Shown: positions 49,853 to 60,275 of the stretch, piece by piece | Layout of the letters: every line of letters starts with the position of its first letter | Numbering within the stretch: position 1 is the first letter of the stretch | Assembly: GCA_013215375.1 (NCBI GenBank) | Contig: JABSRB010000012.1 | Location: 1 to 64,000, forward strand | DNA length: 64,000 nucleotides | Direction: 5' to 3' | From: Oceanospirillaceae bacterium | GTDB taxonomy: Bacteria > Pseudomonadota > Gammaproteobacteria > Pseudomonadales > Balneatricaceae | Translations under genes and position numbers: made by a program | Notes under the pieces: generated by a model | The model's input: the letters and a program-made list of their open reading frames with translations, nothing else | Database searches by the model: none | Told to the model about the DNA's origin: nothing

Positions 49853-50923
49853 CTATAAAGCCAACCCAGATTTAGCATCAAATAAATATACATGCTCAGG
49901 AGCCACATATAAATTAACATTTTCTCTATCAACTATACTGCTTCTTCCCTGCTCTATAAAACTTAATGCGGGCTCAGTATCGGCTACATAATAAGTAGAC
50001 GACCCTGTTGCTTCCATTGAATTTACCGCCACTTTAAGATTAGTTTGAGACGCATTAATATCGAGATGTTCAGGTCTTATGCCCACATCTACCGTCATGC
50101 CTGGAGTAAATACGCTTTTTAAGCTTATTTTTTGTTTCACTTTGAACTGTAATTCAACGCTGCGGCCATCACTGCTAACAATGCCTTTGATAAAGTTCAT
50201 AGCGGGAGAGCCAATAAACCCCGCGACAAATTTATTAACAGGGCTATCGTACAATTCTAAAGGTGAGCCTTGCTGTACAATTTCCCCCTCGTTAAGCACC
50301 ACTACTTGGTCAGCCATGGTCATGGCCTCGATCTGATCGTGGGTGACATACACCGAAGTAGCCCCCAATTTATCGTGCAAGCTTCTGATTTCCTTGCGCA
50401 TATGGACCCGCAGCGAGGCATCTAAATTGGACAGCGGCTCGTCAAACAAAAACGCCTTGGGTTCGCGAATAATAGCGCGGCCCATTGCCACCCGTTGGCG
50501 TTGTCCACCCGAAAGTTCACGTGGATAGCGCTGTAATAGTTCAGACAAACCTATTGTTTTAGCGACCTTAGCGGCTTCAATATTTGCCGATTTTTTCTTC
50601 ATTCCTTTAATACGCAAAGAGTAAGTGAGATTATCTTGTACATTCATGTGCGGATAAAGTGCATAAGATTGAAACACCATGGCGATATCGCGCTTTCTTG
50701 GCGGCAAATGATTAACAATTTCTCCCGCGATAGACATGTCTCCTGAGCTGATTTTCTCAAGGCCGGCAATAGAGCGTAACAAGGTTGATTTTCCGCAGCC
50801 GGATGGCCCCACTAACGCAACAAATTCTCCCTTTGGTATCGACAAATTAATGTTCTTTAAAACGTGCAAGTGACCAAAGTGTTTATTGAGATTATTTATC
50901 TCAATTTGTATCCCTTCACTCAT
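49853..50923 (-). CDS. Sugar ABC transporter ATP-binding protein (UgpC/MalK-like)
   Basis: GPSGCGKSTLLRSIAGLE, LSGGQRQRVAMGRAIIREPKAFLFDEPLSNLDASLRVHMRKEI, TOBE-like C-terminus. Confidence 0.95.
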   Translation of the reverse strand: MSEGIQIEINNLNKHFGHLHVLKNINLSIPKGEFVALVGPSGCGKSTLLRSIAGLEKISSGDMSIAGEIVNHLPPRKRDIAMVFQSYALYPHMNVQDNLTYSLRIKGMKKKSANIEAAKVAKTIGLSELLQRYPRELSGGQRQRVAMGRAIIREPKAFLFDEPLSNLDASLRVHMRKEIRSLHDKLGATSVYVTHDQIEAMTMADQVVVLNEGEIVQQGSPLELYDSPVNKFVAGFIGSPAMNFIKGIVSSDGRSVELQFKVKQKISLKSVFTPGMTVDVGIRPEHLDINASQTNLKVAVNSMEATGSSTYYVADTEPALSFIEQGRSSIVDRENVNLYVAPEHVYLFDAKSGLAL

Positions 50924-51756
50924 TTAAGTGCTCCTGAGGTTAATCCCGCCACGATACGACGTTGTAATAAGATAAAAATGCCAAGAATTGGCAGTACATA
51001 CATCATTGAGTACGCCATGATGCGGTTCCACTCAACCGTGTTAGGCCCCATAAAAGTATTTAAGCCGACACTGGCAGGCTGTAGCTGCGCATCTTGAATC
51101 ATAGATTTAGCGTAGACAAACTCGCCAAAGGCCTGCATAAAAATCAAAATGGCACAGACTAAAATGCCGTTGCGGGCCAGGGGTAAAACGATGAACAAAA
51201 ATGCCCCTACTCTTGAGTTGCCATCTACCAGTGCCGCCTCTTCTAACTCGTAAGGCACCGACATAAAGGTCGCGCGAACCAATACAATGAAAAACGGCAT
51301 GGTTTTGGCGCTAAAAGCTAAAATAACCGCAATGCGCGGGTAGTCTAATAATCCCAGCTGATTAAAGCCGACAAACAGCGGTGTCACCATCAGGGATGCG
51401 GGCAATACTTGCAGCATCAGTATCAGAAACAAGCCCACATCGATCCAAAAATTTCGATAGCGCGCTAATACATAGGCGCAGCCTGTACCTAATAGGCAGG
51501 TAATTAACATTACGCCTGTAGCAATAAACAAACTATTGCCCATATAACGCGCCATGTTTTTACTTTGCCAAACATCTTGGTAGTTAACCCACTGCGCTAT
51601 TTCTGGCCACAACGCGGGAGGCGTGGCAAAGACCTCACTGCCCGTTTTTAGGCTAGTGACAAACATCCAATACAGTGGAAATAAATATACACTCGCCATG
51701 GTCAGTGCAATAAGCACCAGCAGACGGTTTATCCATTTACTTTTCTCATCACTCAT
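50920..51756 (-). CDS. Carbohydrate ABC transporter permease (MalG-like)
   Basis: YWMFVTSLKTGSEVF, EEAALVDGNSRVGAFLFIVLPLARNGIL. Confidence 0.93.
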   Translation of the reverse strand: MSDEKSKWINRLLVLIALTMASVYLFPLYWMFVTSLKTGSEVFATPPALWPEIAQWVNYQDVWQSKNMARYMGNSLFIATGVMLITCLLGTGCAYVLARYRNFWIDVGLFLILMLQVLPASLMVTPLFVGFNQLGLLDYPRIAVILAFSAKTMPFFIVLVRATFMSVPYELEEAALVDGNSRVGAFLFIVLPLARNGILVCAILIFMQAFGEFVYAKSMIQDAQLQPASVGLNTFMGPNTVEWNRIMAYSMMYVLPILGIFILLQRRIVAGLTSGALK

Positions 51757-52655
51757 CCACGAATCTCCTGCTTTGTTGAACGCACATAAATGATAGAGGC
51801 AATCATTACCACTCCAATCATCAACACTGAAATAGTCGCGCCACGGGCAAAGTCATACTCTTTAAAACTCATTTCCCAAGCGCGGTACTGTGCCACATTG
51901 GATGAGTTAGCGGGGCCACCAGAGGTGATGGCGGCAAACAAATCAAACTGTTGCAGGGTGAAAATCAAACCTAGGGACACCACCGCGCCTATGGTGGCAC
52001 GCATCATCGGCAGGGTGATAGTTCTAAAGCGCTGTATGGCATTGGCACCATCTAATTGTGCCGCTTCATAAATATCATTGGGAATGGCCGCTAACCCAAC
52101 AGAGAGCAGTATCATATTAAAGGCCGTACCCAGCCAAATATTGGCAATGATCACCGCCCAGAGCGAAAAGTGAATATCGGAGCGCCAAAAAATATTATCG
52201 GAGATAACGCCTATATATTTTAAGACGTGATTTAAAATGCCAAAATCACCAGAGAGGATCCAGTTCCAGATAGCGCCGACCACTAGGCCGGGCATTACCC
52301 AAGAGACCAGAAATAACCCGCGTAAATAGGTTGAGCCGCTAAACTTCAAGCTAAAAAATAATGCCAGCGCAAAGCCCACTAAAAACTGCCCGGCGATGGA
52401 GAAAAAGACAAAGACCAGCGTATTGTAAAAAATAGGTAAAGTGGTTGCATCGGCAAATAAGGCCCGATAGTTATCAAAGCCTACCCAGGGCCTAATAAAG
52501 GTATTCAGATTAAAAATATCAACTTCTTGAAAACTCATAATGGCGTTGTAAATCAATGGCACACCACAAAAAAGTAATAAAAAAGTCATGGTGATAGAGA
52601 TGAGAGAGATATCAAATCCCCGACCGTCCCTTAAGCTCGCTAATAATGCCCGCAC
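51753..52655 (-). CDS. Carbohydrate ABC transporter permease (MalF-like)
   Basis: NDIYEAAQLDGANAIQRFRTITLPMMRATIGAVV EAA loop. Confidence 0.94.
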   Translation of the reverse strand: MRALLASLRDGRGFDISLISITMTFLLLFCGVPLIYNAIMSFQEVDIFNLNTFIRPWVGFDNYRALFADATTLPIFYNTLVFVFFSIAGQFLVGFALALFFSLKFSGSTYLRGLFLVSWVMPGLVVGAIWNWILSGDFGILNHVLKYIGVISDNIFWRSDIHFSLWAVIIANIWLGTAFNMILLSVGLAAIPNDIYEAAQLDGANAIQRFRTITLPMMRATIGAVVSLGLIFTLQQFDLFAAITSGGPANSSNVAQYRAWEMSFKEYDFARGATISVLMIGVVMIASIIYVRSTKQEIRG

Positions 52656-52711
52656 CGGCTGACTCCTATTCTTTGCCGCCTGAAGGATTCAGACGGCAGC
52701 TAATAACATTA

Positions 52712-53950
52712 TTATTTTATGACAGCGGCGATTTTTGTTGCGGCTAGATCAAGTGCAGCTTTAGGCGTGGCACCACCCGTTAGCGCTGTTTGAATAGCAT
52801 CTTGAATGGCCTTGGATATTTTCGGCCACTGTGGGTGTGGGCCCCTCGCTTGTGCATACTTTAACTGCTCTAAGAACACTTTAAGTGCGGCATCTTTGAG
52901 GGCAATTCCAGTCTCTGGAATGGTGATATCCGATCTTGCCGGTAGCTGACCAAACTCTGGAAACAAGCGATGATCTTGCGCGGCAAAATACTCCAGTGCT
53001 TTAAAGGCGGCATCGGGATGTTTAGAGTTGGAAAAGATAGCATAGTTAAAGTCACCCATAGCAGATGAGCGCTGCGCACCTTTTTTGGGTACTGGTAATA
53101 AACTGACACCCCAATCAAACTTGGCTTCATCGATCATTCGATTAAGCTCCCAGGGACCCGAGATTACCATTGCCGCATTGCCGGCATTAAAAGTGCCGGT
53201 AGAATCCCATTGACCACGGGTCAAGGTATCGGGAGAGGCAAGCTTTTCATCCAATAACGTTTTCCATACATCTAAAGCTTTAACGACGCCTGGCTGGTTG
53301 ATGTTTTTATAGCTACCGCCGGCCATTTGCGCCCAAGGTAAAAACTGAAAAGTGCCCTCCTCACTGGCTTTGGCTGAAAACGCTAAACCATAGACATTGT
53401 TACTGGGATCGTTGAGGGTGCGCGCTGCACTTAGCAATTCATCCCAAGTACCCGGTGCTTTTGCGATACCGGCTTTTTTGAACAAATCTTTATTGTAATA
53501 AAGTGCAATGGTATTAGTCGCCTTTGGCACCCCGTATAATTTACCTTCCCAGCTCACTGAATTGAGTGGGCCTTTGAAGTAATTATCGGCATTGATGGCG
53601 CTAGATGCCGCTACTTTATCGGTAATATCTAAAAAAGCACCACGGGACGAAAACAGCGCATGCTCAGGATTATCGACAGCAATGATGTCAGGAGACTTGC
53701 CCGTGGCAAATGCCCGCATAGATTCAGAGACCACATCATCGAACTGAATTCTCCTGTAATTTACTTTAATTCCATTGTCTAACTCACTAAATTCTTTAGC
53801 AAATACTTGAGCCGGCTGCACGTCACTGTCCAGTGACCAAATAGTAATGGTGACATCTTCAGCCATTGCATTCGCTGCAATAATCGAAGAGGACAGCAGT
53901 ACTGTCGCCGTAAAACTTTTAAAGATATTACCCATGTTATTATTCTCCAT
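52712..53950 (-). CDS. Carbohydrate ABC transporter substrate-binding protein (family 1)
   Basis: Signal peptide (probable start M6); [75 protein letters not shown]. Confidence 0.94.
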   Translation of the reverse strand: MENNNMGNIFKSFTATVLLSSSIIAANAMAEDVTITIWSLDSDVQPAQVFAKEFSELDNGIKVNYRRIQFDDVVSESMRAFATGKSPDIIAVDNPEHALFSSRGAFLDITDKVAASSAINADNYFKGPLNSVSWEGKLYGVPKATNTIALYYNKDLFKKAGIAKAPGTWDELLSAARTLNDPSNNVYGLAFSAKASEEGTFQFLPWAQMAGGSYKNINQPGVVKALDVWKTLLDEKLASPDTLTRGQWDSTGTFNAGNAAMVISGPWELNRMIDEAKFDWGVSLLPVPKKGAQRSSAMGDFNYAIFSNSKHPDAAFKALEYFAAQDHRLFPEFGQLPARSDITIPETGIALKDAALKVFLEQLKYAQARGPHPQWPKISKAIQDAIQTALTGGATPKAALDLAATKIAAVIK

Positions 53951-54042
53951 TTATAAGGGTGCTCAAAATGAGCGTCTAACTTAGGTAGTGGTGAACAAGC
54001 CCCAAATGCTCTTCAGAGGAATATTTGGGGACTAGTTCATTA

Positions 54043-54975
54043 CTATCCTATCGATTCATCACCGCCACCATAGGCGACATCAAGTGAGACAAAGTCTCCT
54101 CCACGGCAATTTTTCAAATAGTTTAAAGCATGAATTTGTCCGGTCATTTCCATTTCATTTTTATAAACAGGGTCATGCCACCCCTCTATATCAATTGATC
54201 CGGTGTAACCTGCTAAGCGCAGTTGCGAGATAATATCGCTCCAATTACTGTCGCCAAACCCCGGGGTGCGCATGTGCACAAACGGCTCTTTACCAAATAT
54301 GCCATGCTCACGGATCACATCTTTGTAGACACTGGCATCTTTACCATGCACGTGGAATATTTTATCGCCCCACTTTCTGATCTGTGGTAACGGGTCTATT
54401 AAATACACTAACTGGTGACAAGGTTCCCACTCTAACCCCAAATTATCATCGGGCGTTTCATTAAACATCAGCTCCCAAGCATCGGGGTTGTGCGCGATAT
54501 TCCAGTCTCCCGTTTGCCAATTACCGTCCATGGCGCAATTTTCAAAGGCTATTTTTATGCCTTTATCAGCAGCGCGCTTGGCTAAATCGCTCCAAATTGC
54601 TTTATACCTCGGCAAACTGTCTTCAATGGGCTTGTTTCTAATCCGTCCGGTAAAACCTGCCACACAAGTGGCGCCAAAGTGATGAGCATTATCGATGCAG
54701 TCTTTCCAGCCCTGCAAGGTCTCTAAGTCGATGGCTGTCTCTTCCAAGGGGTTACCAAACATACCTATGGTAGACATAGTGATATCTCGCTCGCCTATTG
54801 CCTCTTTGCAATGCTTACCTAACTCAGCAAGGTTTTGACCGTTGGTTGTCTGCCAAAAAAAAGGCTCAAAGCTTTCAAATCCTTGGTCTGCTATTTCATT
54901 GATGCGCTGTGCAGCCTCACCATTGGATGCACTGATCATGGTACCTATGCGCAGCGCTTTATCTGGATGATTCAT
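54043..54975 (-). CDS. Sugar phosphate isomerase/epimerase (xylose isomerase-like TIM barrel)
   Basis: LGLEWEPCHQLVYLIDPLPQIRKWGDKIFHVHGKD, YTGSIDIEGWHDPVY. Confidence 0.9.
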   Translation of the reverse strand: MNHPDKALRIGTMISASNGEAAQRINEIADQGFESFEPFFWQTTNGQNLAELGKHCKEAIGERDITMSTIGMFGNPLEETAIDLETLQGWKDCIDNAHHFGATCVAGFTGRIRNKPIEDSLPRYKAIWSDLAKRAADKGIKIAFENCAMDGNWQTGDWNIAHNPDAWELMFNETPDDNLGLEWEPCHQLVYLIDPLPQIRKWGDKIFHVHGKDASVYKDVIREHGIFGKEPFVHMRTPGFGDSNWSDIISQLRLAGYTGSIDIEGWHDPVYKNEMEMTGQIHALNYLKNCRGGDFVSLDVAYGGGDESIG

Positions 54976-56015
54976 TGACTCTCCTCGTTTATTAATACTC
55001 GTTGACCGGTTTCTGCGCTTTTTATCGCGGCAAAGACCATCTCTAATGAATGGATATTGTCCAAGCTTTGTGTCTCTGGGCTATCACCTTGAGCTAGCGC
55101 ATTCAAGATATTGATTAATACACTGGCGTGACCTAAAGTTTCATCTTCTACAACATCACCAGAAACGTTTACGGTTATAGACGAATGAATAAACCCTTGA
55201 TCATCATTGATTAAATGCGCTTCTAATTGGTCGAAGCCATCCCAAATCAAGGTGCCTTTGCTACCCATAATTCTCCAGTTTGACTCCCAACTAGTATTGG
55301 CGCCCTGTGCGCACCAAGAACCACGGTAGGTAAAAGTACAGTTATCTGAGAATTCAAAGATGGCATTAGCGCTAGCGCCATGTTTAAACCAAGAACCGGC
55401 TGGGTTGGTCTCTTGGCAATACACCGCCAACGGCTGTTTACCGCTGATAAAACGAGCGGCATCAAACGTGTGGATCGCCATATCGTGCAGCAATACATGC
55501 TCCATCTCCTCTCTAAAGCCGCCAAAGTGTGGCCCTAAAAAGAAATCGCAATGAATAGCACTGATCTCGCCCAGTACCCCGCTTGTTAAATATTGCTGAA
55601 TTTTGCGGATACCCGTAATAAAACGTCTATTTTGGATAATGCTGTGAGAGACACAGGCATCAGCGGCCAACTCAACTAATTGATGAGCTTGTGTCATGTT
55701 ATTGGCCATCGGTTTTTCTGAGATCACATGACAGCCGTGTTTGAGCGCACAGCGAACCACTTCAAACCTCGCCACTGGCACTACTACATCTAATACAAAA
55801 TCTGGCTTGGTTTGCTTTAGGACCTGATCTAGATCCGTACTGATCAAAACATCACTGAGCTCAAACTGCTCACTGAGCTGTGTGGCTACCTCTTCAGATA
55901 AATCCACCAGTGCGACTATTTTAAGTCTGTTGCGCAATTGAGGCGTTTCAAAAATGGCTTTTAACCATCCTTGAGCCATAGCCCCACACCCTACTAAAAC
56001 GGCTGTTTTCTTCAA
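54972..56015 (-). CDS. Gfo/Idh/MocA-family oxidoreductase
   Basis: N-terminal Rossmann AVLVGCGAMAQGWLKAI; CHVISEKPMANNMTQAHQLVELA. Confidence 0.94.
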   Translation of the reverse strand: MKKTAVLVGCGAMAQGWLKAIFETPQLRNRLKIVALVDLSEEVATQLSEQFELSDVLISTDLDQVLKQTKPDFVLDVVVPVARFEVVRCALKHGCHVISEKPMANNMTQAHQLVELAADACVSHSIIQNRRFITGIRKIQQYLTSGVLGEISAIHCDFFLGPHFGGFREEMEHVLLHDMAIHTFDAARFISGKQPLAVYCQETNPAGSWFKHGASANAIFEFSDNCTFTYRGSWCAQGANTSWESNWRIMGSKGTLIWDGFDQLEAHLINDDQGFIHSSITVNVSGDVVEDETLGHASVLINILNALAQGDSPETQSLDNIHSLEMVFAAIKSAETGQRVLINEESQ

Positions 56016-56066
56016 AAATAGCTCCTACAATCTGTCTAGAACACAGAATAAATGTGAAAATTAATG

Positions 56067-56092
56067 ACCGTAAACGTTTATGATAAAATCAT
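56067..56092. promoter_or_regulatory. Candidate operator of second LacI regulator (ACCGTAAACGTTTATGATAAAATCAT)
   Basis: 23/26 identical to 58186-58211; contains LacI-like AAACGTTT core; upstream of the Gfo/Idh gene. Confidence 0.65.
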
Positions 56093-56425
56093 TTCGACTC
56101 AGTACTGTCAATCACTTGTTGATGAATTAATCAGCAAAACTAATTAACATTAAGTAGAAAGCAAATATAATAAAAGTATAAACAAACCTTACAACTCACT
56201 TACAATGGTTATAATATTAATTTATTTCAATGAGTTAATCAGAATATTTCTAAGGGAAAAAATTAATCAGCTTTGAGTAAAGCAAAGAGTGAAAGACCGT
56301 CAAAACCTGACTGGCAACTGCGCTTCTAGGAAATAGCTGTGAACGTTCATAAATGAGTTATAACAGACTACAGCGCTGCCCCTAAGCAAAAAATCACATT
56401 AGCACAACACTGTATTTCTAGCTTT

Positions 56426-57976
56426 CTAGCGTCCTAAATTAGAAACCCCTGAATATCTAATGCCACTGAGCAGCGCCATTTCACGGTGCCAAGTCGCCAA
56501 ATCATTTGGATTGAACCCGCTCAATTGATTATGGCCACAAGCCCTAGCCATGACCGACATCAATTCAACCGATGCATTAAAGAAATTCTGCAACTTAATC
56601 GCACTGTGCTCAACATCGAGTAGCTTGCGCAATTCCGGTTTTTGGGTCGCTATGCCTGAAGGACAATTATTGGTGTTGCACATTCTTGCTCCTACACAGC
56701 CAATTGCCTGCATGGCACTGTTTGAAATAGCCACCCCATCTGCACCAAGCGCCATTGCTTTGACAAAATCTATCGGTACTCTAAGTCCCCCGGTTATGAT
56801 CAAGGTTACTCTGCCACTGGCGCCTTGGCTGTCTAAATAAAGCCTGGCTCTGGCGAGTGCAGGAATGGTCGGCACACTAATGTGATCGCGGAACATTAAC
56901 GGCGCAGCCCCGGTACCACCGCCCCTGCCATCTAAAATTATATAGTCGGCCCCCGCATCTAAGGCAAACTGAATATCGCGCTCAATATGATTGGCGCTTA
57001 ACTTAAAACCTATCGGTATTCCCCCTGTTTGCTCGCGCACTCCATCGGAAAATTTCGCAAAATCCTCAGGCGTCACTAAATCTTTAAAGGTGGGGGGTGA
57101 GATAGCGGGTAAACCCTCTTCAATACCGCGAACTAACGATATCTTTCCCAGGTTTTTATTGCCAGGCAAATGCCCTCCAGTCCCCGTTTTGGCGCCTTGC
57201 CCGCCTTTAAAATGAAACGCTTGTACCTTGTGTAACAATTCAGTTTTATAGCCGAACTGGGCGCTCGCCAGCTCATAGAAATAACGACTATTTGCCTGTT
57301 GCTCTTCCGGTAACATGCCACCCTCTCCAGAGCAAATACCAGTGCCTGCTAGTTCTGCCCCCTTTGCCAAAGCTATTTTTGCTTCCTCGGATAACGCACC
57401 AAAACTCATGTCAGATACAAACAGCGGTATATCCAACAGCAGTGGCTTTTTAGCTTCGGGACCGATGATTAATTGCGTGGCAACAGGCACATCTTCCTGC
57501 AGGGGTTTGCTGGCCATTTGCGCGGCCATTATTTGAATGTCATCCCAGTGAGGCAGTAAGTGTCTGGGCACGCCCATAGAAGTCATAGGTCCGTGGTGCC
57601 CAAGATTGGATAACCCTTCGTTAGCCAGTTGATGGATAAACTTTAAGGTAGGCTCTTCAATCGTGGCTTTTGGCGTTGGCATGGCACCTGTTTTGGCTTC
57701 AATGCCGGGCCCTGCTTTACCTACATCTGTTGCACTAAATTTTTTATGGGTACCATCGCAATAGGGAGTATTGGCACTGTGTTTACAATTACATAGATAC
57801 GCTTGCTCATCACTTTTAGCCACAAAGTGCTTGGGGGTAAACTCGGTACCTGCGTGAGATCCATCACAAAAGGGTTGTTTAGCGGATTTTCCGCACTGGC
57901 AGTAATAATAATCACTGTCTTTTTTTAGACTAACTTGCTGCGGTTTATTATCCGCTACTATCGGTTTCATTGTCAT
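56426..57976 (-). CDS. Tandem CDGSH iron-sulfur domains fused to FMN-binding glutamate synthase-like domain
   Basis: YYYCQCGKSAKQPFCDGSH and YLCNCKHSANTPYCDGTH, then GltB-like VSDMSFGALSEEAKIALAKGAELAGTGICSGEGGM, KGGQGAKTGTGGHLPG, IILDGRGGGTGAAP. Confidence 0.92.
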   Translation of the reverse strand: MTMKPIVADNKPQQVSLKKDSDYYYCQCGKSAKQPFCDGSHAGTEFTPKHFVAKSDEQAYLCNCKHSANTPYCDGTHKKFSATDVGKAGPGIEAKTGAMPTPKATIEEPTLKFIHQLANEGLSNLGHHGPMTSMGVPRHLLPHWDDIQIMAAQMASKPLQEDVPVATQLIIGPEAKKPLLLDIPLFVSDMSFGALSEEAKIALAKGAELAGTGICSGEGGMLPEEQQANSRYFYELASAQFGYKTELLHKVQAFHFKGGQGAKTGTGGHLPGNKNLGKISLVRGIEEGLPAISPPTFKDLVTPEDFAKFSDGVREQTGGIPIGFKLSANHIERDIQFALDAGADYIILDGRGGGTGAAPLMFRDHISVPTIPALARARLYLDSQGASGRVTLIITGGLRVPIDFVKAMALGADGVAISNSAMQAIGCVGARMCNTNNCPSGIATQKPELRKLLDVEHSAIKLQNFFNASVELMSVMARACGHNQLSGFNPNDLATWHREMALLSGIRYSGVSNLGR

Positions 57977-58185
57977 TATAGCTTCCTTGTCTATACCTGT
58001 CTGCGCAGGATTTTTAATGCTCGTCTCGTGGTTTTTTCTATGAAAAACCGACCGCTTTTGGCAACGATCTTACTCTCATCTATAACACAATAAGTGTAGC
58101 TAACCTATTGTCATTAAGGGGGTGAAGAGGCAGTTAAATGCTTAGTCGGCTGGGATGTAATCAAGTGTGAAATTATTTCCTGGTT

Positions 58186-58211
58186 ACCGTAAACGTTTGT
58201 GATAAGATGAT
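58186..58211. promoter_or_regulatory. Candidate operator of second LacI regulator (ACCGTAAACGTTTGTGATAAGATGAT)
   Basis: Near-identical to 56067-56092; upstream of the LacI gene and in the divergent promoter with the CDGSH-GltS gene. Confidence 0.65.
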
Positions 58212-58291
58212 CGATCATATTTGCGTCATTTATCAGATTTTAATGACATTTACCGCGCTGGTCTTAACAGGAACTCATAGGGATAATCACA

Positions 58292-59329
58292 TTGGTTAAT
58301 ATTAAAGACCTCGCCAAACATTTAAATATCTCGATCGGGACAGTGTCGCGTGCCTTAAATAATCGGCCCGATGTTAATAAAGACACTCGAAAAAAAGTAT
58401 TACAAGCTGCCGCTGATTTAGGTTATGTCGCCAATCAGTCCGGGCGCAGCTTGCGACAAGGCACTACCAATGCCATTGGTTTTTTGATCAATACCAGTGA
58501 TGCGAATGAAGCCAATAGTGACAATTTTTTCATGGGTGTTATTGATGGTTTGCAATCGGCACTGGCAAAAAAACACTTAGATTTGGTGGTGCTCCCCTGC
58601 TCTAGCGATGAAGATCCTGAGGACTATCTAAAGCGTATGGTCGCGCGCAGATTAGTCGATGGCATGATTATCAGTGCGACCCACACTATCGATAAACGCA
58701 TTACCTTGTTGGTTAAAAATAAAGTGCCCTTTGTCGCCTTGGGACAAAGTGATACTGGCAGTAACCATCCCTGGATAGATCTAGATTTTGAGGGCGTGGC
58801 GCAAGTCTCCATTGATAGATTTGTCAGTCGTGGTCATTCACGCATTGCCATCGCGCTCTCCCACAGTGACTTAAACTTAGGCCGATTATTTTTAAACTCC
58901 TACAAGGCTAGCTTGAAGAGGCACGGCATTGCCTTCGACCCTAAACTAGTGCTTAAAGGTGCAACCAATGATCAAGGTGGCTATGAAGTAGCTAGTCAAT
59001 TACTGGAAATGGCAGATCGCCCCACCGCCATTTTATTAGTGCATGAATTAATGGCGCAGGGACTGTACCGTCGCTTAGCGGAAGATGATTTACAAGCCGG
59101 TCGAGATTTGTCGATTATAGGCTTTAGAAATTCAGCACAAGCGAGGATGTTTTCACCGAGTTTAACCAGTTTCAAACTCTCACTACAGGACTTAGGCGTT
59201 GCTCTTGCAGAGAAGTTACTCACTAGTATGGGCACTATTGAATCTAGCGAGGAACAGATTGGTAAAATATGGCCGATGCAATTGGTGGAAGGTGAAAGTG
59301 ATGCACTTATTATTAACAGCAACCGTTAA
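58292..59329 (+). CDS. LacI-family transcriptional regulator
   Basis: TTG start; NIKDLAKHLNISIGTVSRALNNRPDVNKDTRKKVLQAAADLGYVANQSGRSLRQG. Confidence 0.95.
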   Translation: MVNIKDLAKHLNISIGTVSRALNNRPDVNKDTRKKVLQAAADLGYVANQSGRSLRQGTTNAIGFLINTSDANEANSDNFFMGVIDGLQSALAKKHLDLVVLPCSSDEDPEDYLKRMVARRLVDGMIISATHTIDKRITLLVKNKVPFVALGQSDTGSNHPWIDLDFEGVAQVSIDRFVSRGHSRIAIALSHSDLNLGRLFLNSYKASLKRHGIAFDPKLVLKGATNDQGGYEVASQLLEMADRPTAILLVHELMAQGLYRRLAEDDLQAGRDLSIIGFRNSAQARMFSPSLTSFKLSLQDLGVALAEKLLTSMGTIESSEEQIGKIWPMQLVEGESDALIINSNR

Positions 59330-59348
59330 TAACTAAGTCTGCATCTGC

Positions 59349-60275
59349 TTAGCGTAAACCTTGTGTCGCCACATAAATAGCATATAAAGAAGTGCTGGCA
59401 GTAATATACAAGCGGTTTCGCTTAGGCCCACCAAATTCAATATTCGCGACCGTCTCCGGTACTAAAATTTCACCCAATAAAGTCCCTTGCGGATTAAAAC
59501 ACTGCACACCAGTAGCGCAGCTGGTCCATAAATTACCCGCTGTATCTATGCGAAAGCCATCGGGTACGCCTGTTTTGATGTTAGCGAAAACATCGCCACC
59601 GGATAGTGCTGTGTGATCTTGCACTGCAAAATGTCGAATATGATGCGGACCATCAGCGCGATGAGACAAGCCTGTATCAGAGACATATAAGGTTTTTTCA
59701 TCAGGCGAAAAAGCCAGACCATTGGGTTTATCAAAATCGCGGGCAACCACGCTGATGTCTTTAGTATTTGGGTCCAGACGATAGACAAAACATCCTTCTT
59801 GCTGTTGATCAGACTTTTTGCCTTCATAGCTAGTCAATATTCCATAAGGAGGGTCTGTAAACCAAATGCTACCGTCACGTTTTACCACCACATCATTGGG
59901 GGAGTTGAGTGGCTTACCTTGGTATTGATCCACTAATATACTGATAGAGCCGTCTAATTCGGTACGAGTAACGCGTCTGCTTAAATGCTCACAAGTAATA
60001 AGGCGTCCTTGAAAGTCACGGGTATTACCATTGCTGTAATTAGAATGCTCTCGATAAACACGCCTACCTAAACCATCGATCCACTGATACATTTTATTGT
60101 TAGGTATATCGCTAAACAGCAGGAAGTCACCTTGGGGGAAATACACCGGTCCCTCTGTCCACAACATACCAGTGCAAAGCTTTTCTAATTTTGCATTGGG
60201 CAAACACAGTGTTAAAAATTGATCATCGTGAACTAAATAATTTGCACTCAATAGCCTTTCCTCCATTTTTAGCAC
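59349..60275 (-). CDS. SMP-30/gluconolactonase-family protein
   Basis: MLWTEGPVYFPQGDFLLFSDIPNNKMYQW, NSPNDVVVKRDGSIWFTDPPYGI, PNGLAFSPDEKTLYVSDTG. Confidence 0.93.
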   Translation of the reverse strand: MLKMEERLLSANYLVHDDQFLTLCLPNAKLEKLCTGMLWTEGPVYFPQGDFLLFSDIPNNKMYQWIDGLGRRVYREHSNYSNGNTRDFQGRLITCEHLSRRVTRTELDGSISILVDQYQGKPLNSPNDVVVKRDGSIWFTDPPYGILTSYEGKKSDQQQEGCFVYRLDPNTKDISVVARDFDKPNGLAFSPDEKTLYVSDTGLSHRADGPHHIRHFAVQDHTALSGGDVFANIKTGVPDGFRIDTAGNLWTSCATGVQCFNPQGTLLGEILVPETVANIEFGGPKRNRLYITASTSLYAIYVATQGLR

